Assembly (NCBI RefSeq): GCF_001411495.1
Contig: NZ_CP012981.1
Span: 3,162,001-3,226,000 of the forward strand
From: Burkholderia cepacia ATCC 25416
GTDB taxonomy: Bacteria; Pseudomonadota; Gammaproteobacteria; Burkholderiales; Burkholderiaceae
DNA length: 64,000 nt
Reading direction: 5' to 3'
Under the pieces are notes generated by a model. That model saw nothing but the letters and a program-made list of their open reading frames with translations, was not told where the DNA came from and did not search any database. Numbering within the stretch: position 1 is the stretch's first letter; every line of letters starts with the position of its first letter. A program made the translations under genes and the position numbers. Positions 26,632-36,230 of this stretch are shown here, in pieces.

Positions 26632-27651
26632 ATGTCGACTGAACAACAGGGCACGGCCCATACGACGATCGACGGCGAGCCGATCCCGACGCTCGACGAA
26701 ATCGCCGCGCAGCATTTCGCGCTGTCGCCCTGGGTCGCGCGCACGCCCGTGTTCGAACGCGCCGACCTGCCTTCCCTCGAGGGCACGCACGTCAACTTCA
26801 AGTTCGAGCTGCTGCAGGTGAGCGGCAGCTTCAAGGCGCGCGGCGCGTTCACGCACCTGCTCGCGCTCGACGAGGCGCGCAAGAACGCCGGCGTCACCTG
26901 CGTGTCGGCCGGCAATCACGCGGCAGCCGTCGCGTATGCGGCCATGCGGCTCGGCAGCAGCGCCAAGGTCGTGATGTTCCACACCGCGAGCCCGACGCGC
27001 ATCGCGCAGTGCAAGCAGTACCGCGCGGAAGTCGTGCTGGCGGGCAGCGCATCGCAGGCGTTCGATCTGGTGCGCCGGATCGAGGCCGAGGAAGGCCGCT
27101 TCTTCATCCATCCGTTCAACGGCTATCACACGATCCTCGGCACCGCGACGCTCGGCTACGAATGGGCGACGCAGACCCCCGACCTCGACGCGGTGATCGT
27201 ACCGATCGGCGGCGGCGGGCTCGCGGCCGGCATGGCGACCGCGCTGCGGCTCGCGAATCCGCGCGTGCACGTGTACGGCGTCGAGCCGGAAGGCGCCGAC
27301 GCGATGAGCCGCAGCTTCGCGGCCAATCACACGATCAAGATGAGCGCGATGCAGACAATCGCCGATTCGCTGATGGCGCCGCATACCGAGGAATACAGCT
27401 ACCAGCTGTGCCGGCGCCACGTCGACCGCATCGTCACCGTGTCCGACGACGCGCTGCGTGCCGCGATGCTGTTCCTGTTCTCGCAATTGAAGCTGTCGGT
27501 CGAACCGGCATGCGCGGCCGCCCTCGCCGCGCTGCTCGGCCCGCTGCGCGAAACGCTGCAGGGCAAGCGCGTCGGCGTGCTGCTGTCGGGCACGAATACC
27601 GACCCGGGTACGCTCGGCATGCATCTCGCGCACGCGAAACTCCAGCACTGA
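26632..27651 (+). CDS. PLP-dependent threonine/serine dehydratase family protein
   Basis: A fold-type II PLP enzyme of 339 residues, predicted to deaminate L-threonine or L-serine to the 2-oxoacid. The PLP lysine is K68 in SGSFKARGA. The substrate loop SAGNHAAAVAYAA and the phosphate-binding GGGGLAAGM loop are present. There is no C-terminal ACT-type regulatory domain, so it resembles the short catabolic forms. It follows argE by 60 bases. Exact substrate is uncertain; related enzymes act on hydroxyaspartate or diaminopropionate. Confidence 0.85.
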   Translation: MSTEQQGTAHTTIDGEPIPTLDEIAAQHFALSPWVARTPVFERADLPSLEGTHVNFKFELLQVSGSFKARGAFTHLLALDEARKNAGVTCVSAGNHAAAVAYAAMRLGSSAKVVMFHTASPTRIAQCKQYRAEVVLAGSASQAFDLVRRIEAEEGRFFIHPFNGYHTILGTATLGYEWATQTPDLDAVIVPIGGGGLAAGMATALRLANPRVHVYGVEPEGADAMSRSFAANHTIKMSAMQTIADSLMAPHTEEYSYQLCRRHVDRIVTVSDDALRAAMLFLFSQLKLSVEPACAAALAALLGPLRETLQGKRVGVLLSGTNTDPGTLGMHLAHAKLQH

Positions 27652-27681
27652 TCGCGCGCCGGGCGTCAGCGAACCAACCTA

Positions 27682-27722
27682 GGGTTATCCCCAGATTATG
27701 TTGACAGCCCTGTTGATAACCC
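27682..27722. repeat. Inverted repeat with two DnaA-box-like elements
   Basis: GGGTTATC (27682-27689) and GATAACCC (27715-27722) form perfect eight-base arms. Within them TTATCCCCA (27685-27693, + strand) and TTATCAACA (27711-27719, - strand) each differ from the DnaA box TTATCCACA at one base. Confidence 0.4.
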
Positions 27723-27796
27723 GCCGGACAAGCACGCAAGTGGTTGAGCGCGCAGCGTTTTGCGCGCGCGGAGGTCGATCGACACGAATTGGGCAG

Positions 27797-28279
27797 ATGC
27801 GGCCTTCAGCCGCCTGCCCCAAGACCTGGTGGCACCGCGCGGCGCCCATGATCGGCGGCGTCGCGATCGCACTGCTCGCCGGTTGCGCGGCACCGCCCGC
27901 GCCCCCGCCCCCGCCCGCCGCCGGCACGGCGCCGGCCTGCACCCAGACGGGCGAGAGCCGCATGCTGCAGGCCGACCTGCTGTTCGGGCGCGACATCGCG
28001 GGACACGGCTCCGTCACCGATGCGGAGCGCGCGGCGTTTCTCGCCGACACGGTCACGCCGCGTTTTCCCGACGGCCTGACCTACTGGGATACACACGGCC
28101 AATGGCGCGACCGCACGACGGGCGGCATCACGCGCGAGGACAGCTTCGTGATCCGTATCATCGCCGACGATACGCCCGACACGCGCGTGCGGCTCGCCGC
28201 GATCCGCAAGGCCTATATGGAGCAGTTTCATCAGGAATCGGTCGGCATGACGGTGGTGCCTGCCTGCGCGTCGTTCTGA
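27797..28279 (+). CDS. DUF3574-type lipoprotein
   Basis: A 160-residue predicted lipoprotein. The lipobox LLAGC follows a short hydrophobic segment (MIGGVAIALLAGC), then a proline-rich linker (APPAPPPPPAAG). The globular part contains LLFGRDIAGHGSVTDAERAAFL and VTPRFPDGLTYWDTHGQWRD, which I associate with DUF3574 proteins of unknown function. Two starts are possible, ATG 27797 and ATG 27848; the second gives a more compact signal peptide. It is convergent with the PBP1A gene. Confidence 0.7.
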   Translation: MRPSAACPKTWWHRAAPMIGGVAIALLAGCAAPPAPPPPPAAGTAPACTQTGESRMLQADLLFGRDIAGHGSVTDAERAAFLADTVTPRFPDGLTYWDTHGQWRDRTTGGITREDSFVIRIIADDTPDTRVRLAAIRKAYMEQFHQESVGMTVVPACASF

Positions 28280-28308
28280 TTCAACCGCTCCCGCTTGCCT
28301 CGACGCAC

Positions 28309-28335
28309 AAAAAAACGGGCGCCCGAAGGCGCCCG
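28309..28335 (-). terminator. Rho-independent terminator of the PBP1A gene
   Basis: CGGGCGCC and GGCGCCCG form an eight-base stem with a CGAA tetraloop. On the minus strand it is followed by seven T. It ends the PBP1A transcript 28 bases after the stop codon. Confidence 0.85.
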
Positions 28336-28362
28336 TCGCATGCATGAACAGCGGTATCCCGC

Positions 28363-30879
28363 TTACTTGTTCTCGAACATGTCCATGATCTGCTGCTTCT
28401 CCTGCGGCGTGACGGGCGGCGGCGCCAGCCCGGCCGCACCGGCCGAACCCAGCGCGTCGTTCGCGCTGATCGCGTTCTCGGCCGGGTTGATGTCGACGTT
28501 CGCGACGAAGCCGTTGCCCGGCGTGCGATCGGCGTAGTACAGCTCGCCGTCGATCGAGGTCAGGCCGTCCGGCATCGGCATCTGCTGCTCGGGCACGCCG
28601 TTCAGCGCGGTGCGCATGTAGTTCACCCAGATCGGCAGCGCGAGCTGCGCGCCGAACTCGCGGCTGCCGAGGCTCTTCGGCTGGTCGAAGCCCATCCATG
28701 CAACCGCGACGAGCGATTGCTGGTAGCCGGCGAACCAGCCGTCCTTCGCGTCGTTCGTCGTACCGGTCTTGCCCTGCAGGTCACTGCGGCCCAGTGCGTT
28801 GGTGCCCGCGCCCGTGCCGGCCGTCGCGACCGAATGCAGCAGGCTGTTCATCACATATGCATTGCGGCCTTCGATCGTGCGCGGCGCCGTGCTGCCCGCG
28901 AGCACCGGCTGCGACTTCTGCAGCGGCTGGCCGCGCGCGTCGTCGACCTCGGCGATCAGGTACGGATCGACCTTGTAGCCGCCGTTCGCGAACACCGCAT
29001 AACCCGTCGCGAGCTGCAGCGGTGTCACGAGGCCCGCGCCGAGCGCCATCGGCAGGTAAGGCGGCGTCTTCGCGGGATCGAAGCCGAAGCGCTGCGTCAC
29101 GTACTGCTGCGCATACTGCGTGCCGATCGACGCGAGGATCCGGATCGACACGAGGTTCTTCGAACGCTGCAGGCCGGTACGCATCGTCATCGGGCCGTCC
29201 GGCTGGTCGTCGTCCTTCGGCTCCCAGGCGGTGCCGCCTGGCACGCTCGGCGGGAAGTACAGCGGCGCGTCGTTGATCATCGTCGCCGGCCCCATGCCCT
29301 TGTCGAGCGACGCCGAGTAGATGAACGGCTTGAACGACGAGCCCGGCTGCCGCCATGCCTGCGTCACGTGGTTGAACTTGCTCTTGTTGAAGTCGAAGCC
29401 GCCGACGAGCGAGCGGATCGCGCCATCCTGCGGCGCGATCGCGACGAGCGCGCCTTCGACCTGCGGCAGCTGCACGACCTGCCAGCCCGTCTTGCCGTCC
29501 TTCAGCACGCGCACGACCGAGCCCGGCTTGATGCGCAGCGTATCGTTCGCGCGCGGGCTCAATGCGGCCGACACAAAGCGCAGCCCGGCCGGCCCGATCG
29601 TCGTGGTCGCGCCGCCGACGAACTGCACCTCGACCGCGTTCGGCGACGCCGACAGCACGACCGCCGACTGAAGGTCGCCGTTGTCCGGGTGATCGGCGAG
29701 CGCGTCGTCGATCGCCTCGTCGCGGTCGTCGCCGGCCGCGGGCAGCTGGATCGACGCTTCCGGCCCGCGATAGCCGTGGCGGCGCTCGTAGTCGAGAATG
29801 CCGCGACGCACGGCCTGGTACGCGGCTTCCTGATCGGCCGAATTGATCGTCGTCGTGACGGTCAGCCCGCGCGTATAGGTTTCGTCCTTGTACTGCTGGT
29901 ACATCATCTGCCGCACCATCTCGGCGACGTACTCGCCGTGCACCGCGTACTGGTTGCCCGGCGTGCGCACGTGGATCTCTTCCTTCACGGCCTCGTCGTA
30001 CTGCGGCTGCGTGATGTAGCCGACCTCGAGCATGCGCTTCAGGATGTATTCCTGGCGCACCTTCGCGCGCTTCGGATTGACGACCGGGTTATAGGCGGAC
30101 GGCGCCTTCGGCAGCCCCGCGAGCATCGCCGCTTCAGCGAGCGTGATGTCCTTCAGGTCCTTGCCGAAATACACGCGCGCGGCGGCCGCGAAACCGTACG
30201 AGCGCTGGCCGAGATAGATCTGGTTCATGTACAGCTCGAGGATCTGGTCCTTCGTCAGGGCCTTCTCGATCTTGTACGCGAGCAGCATTTCGTAAATCTT
30301 GCGCGTGTAGGTCTTCTCGCTCGACAGGAAGAAGTTGCGCGCGACCTGCATCGTGATCGTGCTCGCGCCCTGGCGCGCGCCGCCGTGCATCAGGTCGGCG
30401 ACGCCCGCGCGCAGGATGCCGACGAAGTCGACACCGCCGTGCTCGTAGAAGCGGTAGTCCTCGATCGCGAGCACGGCCTTCTTCATCACGTCGGGAATGT
30501 CCTGGAACCGCACGAGACTGCGGCGCTCCTCGCCGAACTCGCCGATCAGCACGTGATCGGCCGTGAACACGCGCAGCGGCACCTTCGGCTGGTAGTTGGT
30601 CAGCGCATCGAGCGACGGCAGTTGCGGCGCCATCACGACCAGCGCGTAGCCGACGATCAGCGCGCCGACGATCGCCAGCGTCGCGAACAGGCCGGCGAAC
30701 CACAGCGCGACGCGCGAGCCGAACGAGCGACGGCGCCCTCCGCCGCCGCTGCGCTGGGTGCGGCGGTCGTCGTCGCGATCGTCGTCATCGGGGTAATAGG
30801 CTCCGGACGGCGAACGGCGCAGCGTGTAGTGGGGTTCGTTCCTGTCGGAAGAAGAAGGCGGTCGTTTGATAATTGGCAT
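28363..30879 (-). CDS. mrcA: Penicillin-binding protein 1A, bifunctional peptidoglycan synthase
   Basis: Polymerises and cross-links peptidoglycan at the periplasmic face. The 838-residue protein has a charged cytoplasmic N-terminus, one transmembrane segment (about 57-83), a GT51 glycosyltransferase with catalytic E140 in AIEDYRFYEHGG and GASTITMQ, and an OB-like insert. The transpeptidase domain follows, with S514 of the SxxK box (SSFK), the RSKN segment and KTGT at 704-707. In many relatives it diverges from pilM-type pilus genes; none are seen here, where pspA is the divergent neighbour. Confidence 0.95.
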   Translation of the reverse strand: MPIIKRPPSSSDRNEPHYTLRRSPSGAYYPDDDDRDDDRRTQRSGGGGRRRSFGSRVALWFAGLFATLAIVGALIVGYALVVMAPQLPSLDALTNYQPKVPLRVFTADHVLIGEFGEERRSLVRFQDIPDVMKKAVLAIEDYRFYEHGGVDFVGILRAGVADLMHGGARQGASTITMQVARNFFLSSEKTYTRKIYEMLLAYKIEKALTKDQILELYMNQIYLGQRSYGFAAAARVYFGKDLKDITLAEAAMLAGLPKAPSAYNPVVNPKRAKVRQEYILKRMLEVGYITQPQYDEAVKEEIHVRTPGNQYAVHGEYVAEMVRQMMYQQYKDETYTRGLTVTTTINSADQEAAYQAVRRGILDYERRHGYRGPEASIQLPAAGDDRDEAIDDALADHPDNGDLQSAVVLSASPNAVEVQFVGGATTTIGPAGLRFVSAALSPRANDTLRIKPGSVVRVLKDGKTGWQVVQLPQVEGALVAIAPQDGAIRSLVGGFDFNKSKFNHVTQAWRQPGSSFKPFIYSASLDKGMGPATMINDAPLYFPPSVPGGTAWEPKDDDQPDGPMTMRTGLQRSKNLVSIRILASIGTQYAQQYVTQRFGFDPAKTPPYLPMALGAGLVTPLQLATGYAVFANGGYKVDPYLIAEVDDARGQPLQKSQPVLAGSTAPRTIEGRNAYVMNSLLHSVATAGTGAGTNALGRSDLQGKTGTTNDAKDGWFAGYQQSLVAVAWMGFDQPKSLGSREFGAQLALPIWVNYMRTALNGVPEQQMPMPDGLTSIDGELYYADRTPGNGFVANVDINPAENAISANDALGSAGAAGLAPPPVTPQEKQQIMDMFENK

Positions 30880-31323
30880 GTCGGAATGGCGGGCGTACGT
30901 GGCACCCTCGGACGCATGCGGAAATGCAAGCGGATGAATCAGAGCGGGTACAGCGTGATGCGGCTGTCACGTCGACAGACCCCGCCGCGCGGCGATCCGT
31001 TCCCGCGACGTGACAGCGCATTTTAATGAAATCGACCGGGTGCCTTCGCGATTTTTTGTAAAAATTCCCGCAATGCCGTGATTTGAGGAACGTATTGTCG
31101 GCATCCTCTGCCTATCATGGACACGCAATATGGTGCGCACGGTCGATTTTTCTTTCAACCGCGAAAGGTTCGACATCCTGATGCGCGCGCCGCTTGAACT
31201 CGCGCGTTTAAGCCGTATTTAAGTGAACCGGTGGTGTAATATCCGCCGGCTCATGCGGGTCGGAACCGGCTCGCTACGGGCACTGCCGCGGCTACGCGGC
31301 GCCTTTCAACCACGGAGGATTTC
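30880..31323. other. Divergent intergenic region between mrcA and pspA
   Basis: A 444-base gap with AT-richer stretches than its surroundings, as expected for promoters. A TAATAT at 31235-31240 could be a -10 for pspA, but I see no good -35. No PspF-type -24/-12 pattern is evident. I find no credible gene. Confidence 0.45.
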
Positions 31324-32004
31324 ATGTCGCTTTTCGACTCTGTTTCGCGCACGATCAAAGGCCTGCTGAACGATGCGGCCGATTCGGTACAGGATCCGTC
31401 GCGCGACGCACGGCAGATCGTGCGGGAGCTCGACGACAGCATCGGCCGTGCCGAGAATTCGCTGATCGAGATCGAGGCACAGGTCGCGACCCAGCGCAGC
31501 AAGCGCGATGCGGCCGACGACAAGGTGAAGAAGTACGAGGACGGCGCGAAGCGCGCGCTGCAGGCCGGCGACGAGGCACTCGCACGCGAGGCGCTCGGCG
31601 CGCAGTCGAACGCGGAAGCCGAGCGTGACGCGCTCGCGGCCGAGCTGTCGACGCTCGAGCCGTCGGTCGACAAGCTGAAGGGGCAGATCGCCGACATGCG
31701 TCAGCGCCGCAACGACCTGAATGCGCGCTCGAACATCCTGCAGGCCAAGCAGGAAATCGCGCAGGCGAAGGACGTCGCGGCAAGCGCGCTGGGCGGCATC
31801 GGCGGCAAGAACCTGTCCGAAGACTTCCAGAAGCTCGAGGACAAGGTCGCGCTGCAGAACGCCCGCTCGGACGCGCGCCTCAATTCCGCCGACACGTCGA
31901 GCGGCAAGGCACTCGACGACAAGCTCGCCGCGCTGAACAAGGGCCCGTCGGTCGAGGATCGCCTCGCCGCGCTGAAGAAGCAGCTGGACACGCCCGCGCA
32001 GTAA
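31324..32004 (+). CDS. PspA/IM30 family protein
   Basis: A 226-residue, almost wholly helical protein of the PspA/IM30/ESCRT-III-like superfamily, which coats and protects the inner membrane under stress. It begins MSLFDSVSRTIKGLLND, the amphipathic helix 0 of the family, then a long coiled-coil rich in K, E and R (about 25-150). An Asp/Ser-rich linker and the C-terminal VEDRLAALKKQL helix complete it. No pspB, pspC or pspF is nearby; instead a TPR membrane protein follows after 90 bases on the same strand. Confidence 0.88.
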   Translation: MSLFDSVSRTIKGLLNDAADSVQDPSRDARQIVRELDDSIGRAENSLIEIEAQVATQRSKRDAADDKVKKYEDGAKRALQAGDEALAREALGAQSNAEAERDALAAELSTLEPSVDKLKGQIADMRQRRNDLNARSNILQAKQEIAQAKDVAASALGGIGGKNLSEDFQKLEDKVALQNARSDARLNSADTSSGKALDDKLAALNKGPSVEDRLAALKKQLDTPAQ

Positions 32005-32094
32005 CGGCAACTGCGGGCAACCGCGCCGCCGCCCGCCCCGGGCGCGCGGCGCGAACCGATCGTCAGGAGACGGGCGCCTGCGCCCGGTTCGACC

Positions 32095-33261
32095 ATGAAG
32101 AAATCTCTCGCCGCACTCGGCCTCTCGCTGATGTTGCTGTCGTCCGCCGCGTTTGCGGTCCCGTCGCTGCAGCAGGTCGAGCAGTCGATCGCGCAACGCA
32201 ACTGGCAGCAAGCCGACACGCAGCTGTCGCAAGTCATCGACGCCCACCCGAACAACGCGCACGCGCGCTACCTGTATGCGCAGGTGCTGGACCGCGAGGG
32301 CCGCGCGTCCGACGCGCTCGCGCAGCTGCAGCGCGCGAAGTCGCTCGATCCGCAACTGAAGTTCACCGATGCGTCGCGCTTTGCCCAGACGGAGTCGCGC
32401 ATTAGCGCCGACGCCGCGCGCGTGAGCGGCAACGCGCCGTCGGCGACGCAGGCCGGCACGCTGCAATCGTCGCTCGCGCCCGCTGCCGCGCCGGCCGAAA
32501 AACACGGCCCGTCGACCGGCATGTGGATCGGCCTCGGGCTGATCGTCGCGGTGATCGCGCTGGTGCTGCGCTGGACGCTGCGGCGCGCGCGCACGGCCGA
32601 CAACAGCCGCGCCGACGACGAACGCCGCACGCAGCTCAAGCGCGCCACCGACGTGCTGAACGACATCCGCCCGCTGAAGCTCGACGCGAAGCTGTCGACG
32701 GCGCCGGGGGCCGCGGCGCTCACGGGCGAACTCGAAGCGATCGAGACCGACGCGCGCACGCTCGTCGAAACGCTGTCCAACGGCAAGAATCCGGTACCGC
32801 CCTATCGCGTCGACGAACTCGAACAGCGCCATGCGAGCGTGAAGGCACGCGTCGAGGGGCGTCCCGACCCGGCCGCGCAACCTGCTGCACCGGTGAACGG
32901 CAGCGGCTCCGTGTATGCGCAGGAAGCCGATCGCATGACGGGCGCGCAGGGCCAGCCGTATCCGCCGCAACCCTACCCGCAACAGCAGCCGCCTGTCGTG
33001 ATCCAGCAAGGCGGCGGCGGTTTCGGCGGCGGCATGGGCGGCCTGCTGACGGGCGTATTGCTCGGCGAGGCGATGTCGGGCGGCCGCGAGCGCGTGGTCG
33101 AACGCGACGTGATCGTCGACGGCGAACGCCACCGGCAGGACAACGATCCGGGTTTCGACCTCGGCCGCGGCGATGCGTCGAACTGGAGCGACGGCAACGG
33201 CGGCGGCGGCGGCATGGACCTCGGCAGCAACGACGACGGCTGGACCGACGACAACACCTGA
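32095..33261 (+). CDS. TPR-containing membrane protein with Gly-rich tail, downstream of pspA
   Basis: A 388-residue protein with a signal peptide (cleavage near AAFA, residue 21), a tetratricopeptide-like helical region (about 25-88, [21 protein letters not shown]) and one transmembrane segment (about 143-160) followed by arginines. The cytoplasmic part is helical (170-270), then a Gln/Pro- and Gly-rich stretch ([16 protein letters not shown]) and an acidic C-terminal tail. The topology suggests a periplasmic TPR sensor linked to a cytoplasmic domain. Adjacent to pspA, it is a candidate membrane partner. I recognise no named family. Confidence 0.65.
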   Translation: MKKSLAALGLSLMLLSSAAFAVPSLQQVEQSIAQRNWQQADTQLSQVIDAHPNNAHARYLYAQVLDREGRASDALAQLQRAKSLDPQLKFTDASRFAQTESRISADAARVSGNAPSATQAGTLQSSLAPAAAPAEKHGPSTGMWIGLGLIVAVIALVLRWTLRRARTADNSRADDERRTQLKRATDVLNDIRPLKLDAKLSTAPGAAALTGELEAIETDARTLVETLSNGKNPVPPYRVDELEQRHASVKARVEGRPDPAAQPAAPVNGSGSVYAQEADRMTGAQGQPYPPQPYPQQQPPVVIQQGGGGFGGGMGGLLTGVLLGEAMSGGRERVVERDVIVDGERHRQDNDPGFDLGRGDASNWSDGNGGGGGMDLGSNDDGWTDDNT

Positions 33262-33493
33262 CGCCGCGCGGCGCGTCGACACACCCGCGGCGCACTCCAA
33301 CGCACGCCACGCTCCCCTTCAGCGCCGGCCGCGCCGACGCGCGGATTTGTCAATCATTTCAAGATGGACTACCGGCAATGGGGAGCGTTCGCTATCATGC
33401 GGCCATCGGCGTGCCACCGACCCTCATTCGACGCTCTGCATCCCCGCGCGTCGCGGCACGCCTCCCCTCGCCCCCAACAGGAGAAAGCCGCTC

Positions 33494-33925
33494 ATGAGCA
33501 TCATCAAGGAATTCAAGGAGTTCGCCGTCAAGGGCAACGTCATGGATCTCGCCGTCGGCGTGATCATCGGCGGCGCGTTCTCGAAGATCGTCGACTCGGT
33601 CGTGAAAGACCTCATCATGCCGGTGATCGGCGTGCTGACGGGCGGTCTGGATTTCTCGAACAAGTTCGTTCTGCTCGGCACCATCCCCCCGACGTTCAAG
33701 GGTAATCCCGATTCGTTCAAGGACCTGCAGGCCGCGGGTGTCGCCGCGTTCGGCTACGGCTCGTTCATCACCGTAGCGATCAATTTCGTCATCCTCGCAT
33801 TCATCATTTTCCTGATGGTGAAATTCATCAACAAGCTGCGCAAGCCGGAAGAAGCCGCACCGGCCGCGACGCCGGAAGACACGGTGCTGCTGCGCGAGAT
33901 CCGCGATTCGCTGAAGCAGCGCTGA
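33494..33925 (+). CDS. mscL: MscL, large-conductance mechanosensitive channel
   Basis: Forms the pentameric emergency valve against hypo-osmotic shock. The 143-residue protein begins with the S1 helix [29 protein letters not shown], with the first transmembrane segment lining the pore. It has a periplasmic loop (about 45-75), a second transmembrane segment ([19 protein letters not shown]) and a charged C-terminal helix bundle ([18 protein letters not shown]). The ATG at 33494 is preceded by AGGAGAAAGCCGCTC. Confidence 0.97.
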   Translation: MSIIKEFKEFAVKGNVMDLAVGVIIGGAFSKIVDSVVKDLIMPVIGVLTGGLDFSNKFVLLGTIPPTFKGNPDSFKDLQAAGVAAFGYGSFITVAINFVILAFIIFLMVKFINKLRKPEEAAPAATPEDTVLLREIRDSLKQR

Positions 33926-34256
33926 TCGCCGAGCACCCCGCCTGCCAGGCCCGCCCCGTGCGGGCCTTTTTATTGCGCGCGATGCACCGCCGCATGCGGC
34001 CTATCTCACTTTTTTGTGACGGGCGAATGCACGCGCGGGAAAAGCAGGTCTATGATGGAGACTAAACGACAGTACGGGCGCCAAGACGCTGACTGTGTCG
34101 ATCATGGCGAGCAGGTCGACGGGAGACATTGATCGTCGTACTGCACGAAGGCAGCATTTTCGTGTGCTATAAAGGATCGACATGCGGCGTACATAGCCGG
34201 GAGTGGGTCGCATGAAAATGCCGCATTTCTTGCAATTGTTTTTGAGGCGAGTGTTT
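33926..34256. other. Intergenic region downstream of mscL
   Basis: This 331-base gap begins with the mscL terminator (33947-33972). An AT-richer stretch with TATAAA near 34169 could be part of the promoter of the next gene. No credible gene seen. Confidence 0.45.
33947..33972 (+). terminator. Rho-independent terminator of mscL
   Basis: AGGCCCGC pairs with GCGGGCCT around a short loop and runs into TTTTT. Confidence 0.85.
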
Positions 34257-34703
34257 ATGTCCTTCCCGAAAAAACGTCGGCGTGCCCAGCAGGATGGCCA
34301 GGAGTCATTCCTCGCGGTATTGCGCCACTCGAAACCGTTTGCCCAGCTCGACACCAAGATTGCCCGCGCCCGTGCGCAGGACGAACCCGTCCTGTACGCA
34401 CACGTGCTGCCCGGTCTCGACGTGCTCCTGTGCAGCGTGCGCGGCGCCCAGCCGCCCTATCCCGCCATCGCCGAGCTGCGCAAGCGTTGCATCGAATCGA
34501 TCGCCAACGCGCTCGAGCAGCCGCTCGACGGCCTCGAGAACGGTGGTTACTGGTACGAAGCGAACGGCTTCGGTTTCCTCGTGTTCGCCAGCCGTGCGCG
34601 TGCGCGCATCCTGCCCGAGTTTGGTGCAGGCACGAAAGCGAGCCTGCGCGGCGGGCTCGGCCGCCAGAACGCCGGCGACACGACACCCCGCTCCCTCGGC
34701 TGA
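34257..34703 (+). CDS. Conserved-looking protein of unknown function
   Basis: A 148-residue soluble protein starting MSFPKKRRRAQQDGQE, with a basic N-terminus. Its body contains FLAVLRHSKPFAQLDTKIARARAQDEPVLYAHVLPGL in segments suggestive of a mixed alpha/beta fold, and GYWYEANGFGFLVFASRARARILPEF near the end. The ATG at 34257 has a GAGG 9-13 bases upstream; an in-frame ATG at 34212 is an alternative. I do not recognise a family or a function. It is convergent with the next oxidoreductase gene. Confidence 0.6.
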   Translation: MSFPKKRRRAQQDGQESFLAVLRHSKPFAQLDTKIARARAQDEPVLYAHVLPGLDVLLCSVRGAQPPYPAIAELRKRCIESIANALEQPLDGLENGGYWYEANGFGFLVFASRARARILPEFGAGTKASLRGGLGRQNAGDTTPRSLG

Positions 34704-34769
34704 TCCGCCTGCCATTCGATGGGCCGCCTCCGGGCGGCCCATCTGCCATTCACCCGCCCCGCTTGCCCG

Positions 34770-35663
34770 TCACGACGCCTGCCGACGCCCGTTGCCGGGC
34801 CGCACGATGTCGATGAACGCGGCGAAATCGGCGCCGGCGAGCCCTTGCGCGGCGCCCAGCCGCAGCACCTGCTGCACGGTGGCCGACACCGGCATCACCG
34901 CACCCGTGTCGCGCGCCGCGTCGGCGATCGCATCGACGTCCTTCTGGAACGTGCTGAGCGCGCCGATCGGTGCATGACCGCCCGACGTCATGCGCGGCAC
35001 GAACGTCTGCAGCAGCACCGAATCGGCCCAGCCGCCGGCCAGCGCTTCGGCCAACCGGGCGGCATCGATGCCGCTCGCCTGCGCGAGACCGACGGCCTCG
35101 GCAATCGCGGTCACCGTCGCGGTGACGATCGCCTGGTTGCACAGCTTCGCCGTCTGCCCCGCGCCCGCGTCGCCCATGTGCGTGATGCGCGACGCGTACG
35201 TGTCGATCAGCGGCCGCACCGTGTCGAGATCGGCCGCGCGGCCGCCGGCCATCACCGAGAGCGTGCCGGCCTGCGCGCCGGGCACGCCGCCCGATACGGG
35301 CGCATCGATCCAGCCGACGCCGAGTGCGGCCGCGCGCGCCGCGTAATCGCGCGTCGCGGCAGGCGGGATGCTCGAATGATCGACGATGCGTTGCAGGCGA
35401 CGCGCGGCGGCGTCGCCTGCCAGCAGCCCGTGCTCGCCGAACACGACGTCGCCCACCGCGCGGCCGTCGAGCACGCACATGAATACCGTATCGACGCGCT
35501 CCGCCAGTTCACGCGGCGTGCCGGCCACTTGCGCGCCGTCCTTCACGAGCGCCTCGGCCTTGTCGCGCGAACGATTCCACACGCTGACCCGATGCCCGGC
35601 CGCCAGCAAATGCCGAATCATCGGCGCGCCCATCAATCCCGGTCCGCAAAATCCGACTTCCAC
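34770..35663 (-). CDS. NAD(P)-dependent beta-hydroxyacid dehydrogenase family protein
   Basis: A 297-residue member of the 3-hydroxyisobutyrate dehydrogenase/tartronate semialdehyde reductase family. The Rossmann motif is [12 protein letters not shown] near the N-terminus; [23 protein letters not shown] is the substrate-binding signature; K in [12 protein letters not shown] is the catalytic lysine. I chose the GTG at 35663, preceded by ACGAGGAACATC; the long upstream frame is not coding. Tartronate semialdehyde reductase would fit glyoxylate use from allantoin, but the substrate cannot be fixed from sequence. Confidence 0.88.
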   Translation of the reverse strand: MEVGFCGPGLMGAPMIRHLLAAGHRVSVWNRSRDKAEALVKDGAQVAGTPRELAERVDTVFMCVLDGRAVGDVVFGEHGLLAGDAAARRLQRIVDHSSIPPAATRDYAARAAALGVGWIDAPVSGGVPGAQAGTLSVMAGGRAADLDTVRPLIDTYASRITHMGDAGAGQTAKLCNQAIVTATVTAIAEAVGLAQASGIDAARLAEALAGGWADSVLLQTFVPRMTSGGHAPIGALSTFQKDVDAIADAARDTGAVMPVSATVQQVLRLGAAQGLAGADFAAFIDIVRPGNGRRQAS

Positions 35664-35798
35664 GATGTTCCTCGTCTCCGATATGGGTTGCACTTGCCGC
35701 CCATCATACCTATCACTCAAGAAGCCGGGCACGCGCGGCGCCGCTTCGGGAACGCGACCTGCACCGGCGATATATGCCGATATCCCAGGGAGCGCATC

Positions 35799-36008
35799 AT
35801 GAGCGACCACGTGTACAAGATGATCGAACTGACCGGTTCGTCACAGCAATCGAGCGACGACGCCATCCGCAACGCGATCTCGAAAGCCGGCAAGACACTG
35901 CACAACCTGCACTGGTTCCAGGTGACCGAAACGCGCGGCCACATCGAAGGCGACCAGGTGGTTCACTGGCAGGTGACGCTGAAGGTCGGCATGCGCATCG
36001 ACGACTGA
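35799..36008 (+). CDS. Dodecin family flavin-binding protein
   Basis: A 69-residue protein that should assemble into a hollow dodecamer storing flavin or CoA. It shows the family pattern [21 protein letters not shown]-like [17 protein letters not shown], the aromatic W in [13 protein letters not shown] (stacking on flavin) and the C-terminal beta strand [25 protein letters not shown] precedes the ATG. Stand-alone gene between the oxidoreductase and a LysR gene. Confidence 0.92.
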   Translation: MSDHVYKMIELTGSSQQSSDDAIRNAISKAGKTLHNLHWFQVTETRGHIEGDQVVHWQVTLKVGMRIDD

Positions 36009-36230
36009 CGCGCCCGTCGCACCCCACGCCGCGCCGCGATCCGGAGTCGCACCACACGTGCCTCCGCACGGCGCGGCGCGCCCGCTTGCAACCCTGTTCA
36101 GGCCCCTTGTCGCGGCCCGGCCGGCGGGTGCCTGCGGGTATCCATCTCTTGACGCTGATTTTCGTTCATATTAAAAACGATATACCCACAGTACCCCTCG
36201 ATCAGCCCAGCCATATAACCCGGAGAAATC

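Noticed and set aside
25177..27648. An 823-codon minus-strand frame over argE and the dehydratase
   Set aside because: Spans two good plus-strand genes and the gap between them; Arg/Ala/His-rich composition.
28717..31026. A 769-codon plus-strand frame opposite mrcA
   Set aside because: mrcA has all the transglycosylase and transpeptidase motifs; the opposite frame is a GC artefact.
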